Below are positions 63,301 to 64,000 of a DNA stretch of 64,000 nt, one piece after another. The notes beneath the pieces were generated by a model, which saw nothing but the letters and a program-made list of their open reading frames with translations, had not been told where the DNA came from and did not search any database. The position numbers were made by a program, and so were the translations under genes. The first letter of the stretch is position 1; each line of letters begins with the position of its first letter. This DNA is from Puniceibacterium sp. IMCC21224 (GTDB taxonomy: Bacteria > Pseudomonadota > Alphaproteobacteria > Rhodobacterales > Rhodobacteraceae), in the NCBI RefSeq assembly GCF_001038505.1, contig NZ_LDPY01000001.1:2976001-3040000 (forward strand), read 5' to 3'.

Positions 63301-64000
63301 TTTCCCTCCGGCGTGCCGTCAAACTTTTTTTCCAGCGAGGTCCAGCAATCAATGTAATCGTCCTGCAACGGTGCCTCTTTAGCAGCGAATCTGGTCAGGT
63401 GCTGGGGAAACCGTGTCTCGAACATAAAGGACATGGTATTGTCCAGCTTGTGCGGCTTCAGATCGGCGGCACTGGCAGCTTCAAACGCTTCTCGGTCAGG
63501 GCCATGCGGTAGCATCATATTGTGCAGTGACATCCCACCGGGGGCAAAGCCGTTGGGTTTGGCATCATACTGGCCGTAGATGTTGCCCATCAGTTCGGAC
63601 ATGACGTTCTTGTGGTACCACGGCGGGCGAAAGGTATCCTCGGCGACGCCCCAGCGTTCGCGAAACAGCACAAAGTCGATGTTGGCGGTGCCTTCGACGC
63701 CAGAGGGCGCGGTCAGCACGGTAAAGATCGACGGATCGGGATGATCAAACAGCACCGCGCCGACCGGGCAATAGGTGCTCAGGTCGTATTTGACCGGCGC
63801 GTAATTGCCATGCCAGGCCACCACATCCAGGGGGCTTTGGCCGATCCGCGTCTCGTGAAATTGGCCCTGCCATTTGATGGTGACGGTTGAGGGTGTCTCG
63901 CGATCCTCGAACGCTGCCACGGGCGTCTTGAAGTCCCGGCGATTGGCCATGCAGTTTGCGCCGATCGGGCCACGCCCCGGCAGGTCGAACTTTTGCCCGT
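63297..64000 (-). CDS. hmgA: Homogentisate 1,2-dioxygenase, N-terminal part outside the window
   Basis: The visible C-terminal 234 or so residues run in from the right edge ([20 protein letters not shown]). Fe-binding residues are visible: [20 protein letters not shown] (His, Glu) and [20 protein letters not shown] (His). HmgA opens homogentisate to maleylacetoacetate. The stop overlaps the FAH gene by four bases, giving an hmgA-FAH-MBL-monooxygenase-DUF2783 transcript. A maleylacetoacetate isomerase gene is not seen in the row. An internal ATG at 63950 is not the start. Confidence 0.95.
   Translation of the reverse strand, partial: GQKFDLPGRGPIGANCMANRRDFKTPVAAFEDRETPSTVTIKWQGQFHETRIGQSPLDVVAWHGNYAPVKYDLSTYCPVGAVLFDHPDPSIFTVLTAPSGVEGTANIDFVLFRERWGVAEDTFRPPWYHKNVMSELMGNIYGQYDAKPNGFAPGGMSLHNMMLPHGPDREAFEAASAADLKPHKLDNTMSFMFETRFPQHLTRFAAKEAPLQDDYIDCWTSLEKKFDGTPEGK

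Overview
The window looks like a chromosomal segment of a GC-rich alphaproteobacterium, most likely a Rhodobacteraceae (Roseobacter-group) species. This is inferred from gene content and protein style: ccmI, an adrenodoxin-type ferredoxin, the hflK-hflC-DUF2065-Do-protease row, a his cluster split by a DUF2147 gene, DMGDH-like/GcvT oxidoreductases and a homogentisate cluster with a DUF2783 protein. No database was consulted. No rRNA, tRNA or CRISPR array was found.

Layout. 1-8.3 kb: a truncated envelope protein, a LOG-family protein, rarD, sodB, small exported proteins, ccmI, ruvX, a DUF1289 protein and a TSUP permease. 8.5-12.3 kb: dusA with a probable frameshift near its 3' end, next to the wreck of an integrative element. 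The wreck holds a decapitated integrase, a complete IS3-family element, an MFS tail and a broken IS5-type transposase. 12.3-16.7 kb: a stand-alone Lrp-type effector domain and the histidine genes hisB, hisH, hisA, hisF, hisE. 16.7-38.9 kb: mostly housekeeping genes (ispZ, ftsY, xseA, purD, a Do protease, hflC, hflK, gor), plus an orphan CoxL-like molybdoprotein, an orphan fused NuoE-NuoF protein and an AlkB-like membrane hydroxylase.

38.9-47.2 kb: an AT-richer stretch with an L,D-transpeptidase that seems to carry a second, degenerate copy of its fold, followed by a 2160-residue secreted calcium-binding protein (Calx-beta, RTX, FG-GAP and cadherin-like modules). 47.3-54.6 kb: ychF, a MATE exporter, a NicO-type metal exporter with its DUF1007 partner, trpA and purU. 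54.8-58.1 kb: a DMGDH-like oxidoreductase divergent from an XRE-cupin regulator, with AT-rich palindromes between them. 58.2-64 kb: a sorbosone-dehydrogenase-like protein, then an aromatic-acid operon on the minus strand running hmgA (partial), FAH-family hydrolase, a metallo-beta-lactamase-fold protein with a half-lost metal site, a class A flavin monooxygenase and a DUF2783 protein.

The most interesting points are the aromatic operon with its altered MBL protein, the C1 module (purU, DMGDH-like enzyme, XRE-cupin regulator and its candidate operator), the dusA-associated element remnant, and the paired L,D-transpeptidase and giant RTX protein. I found no clearly new defence or mobile system.
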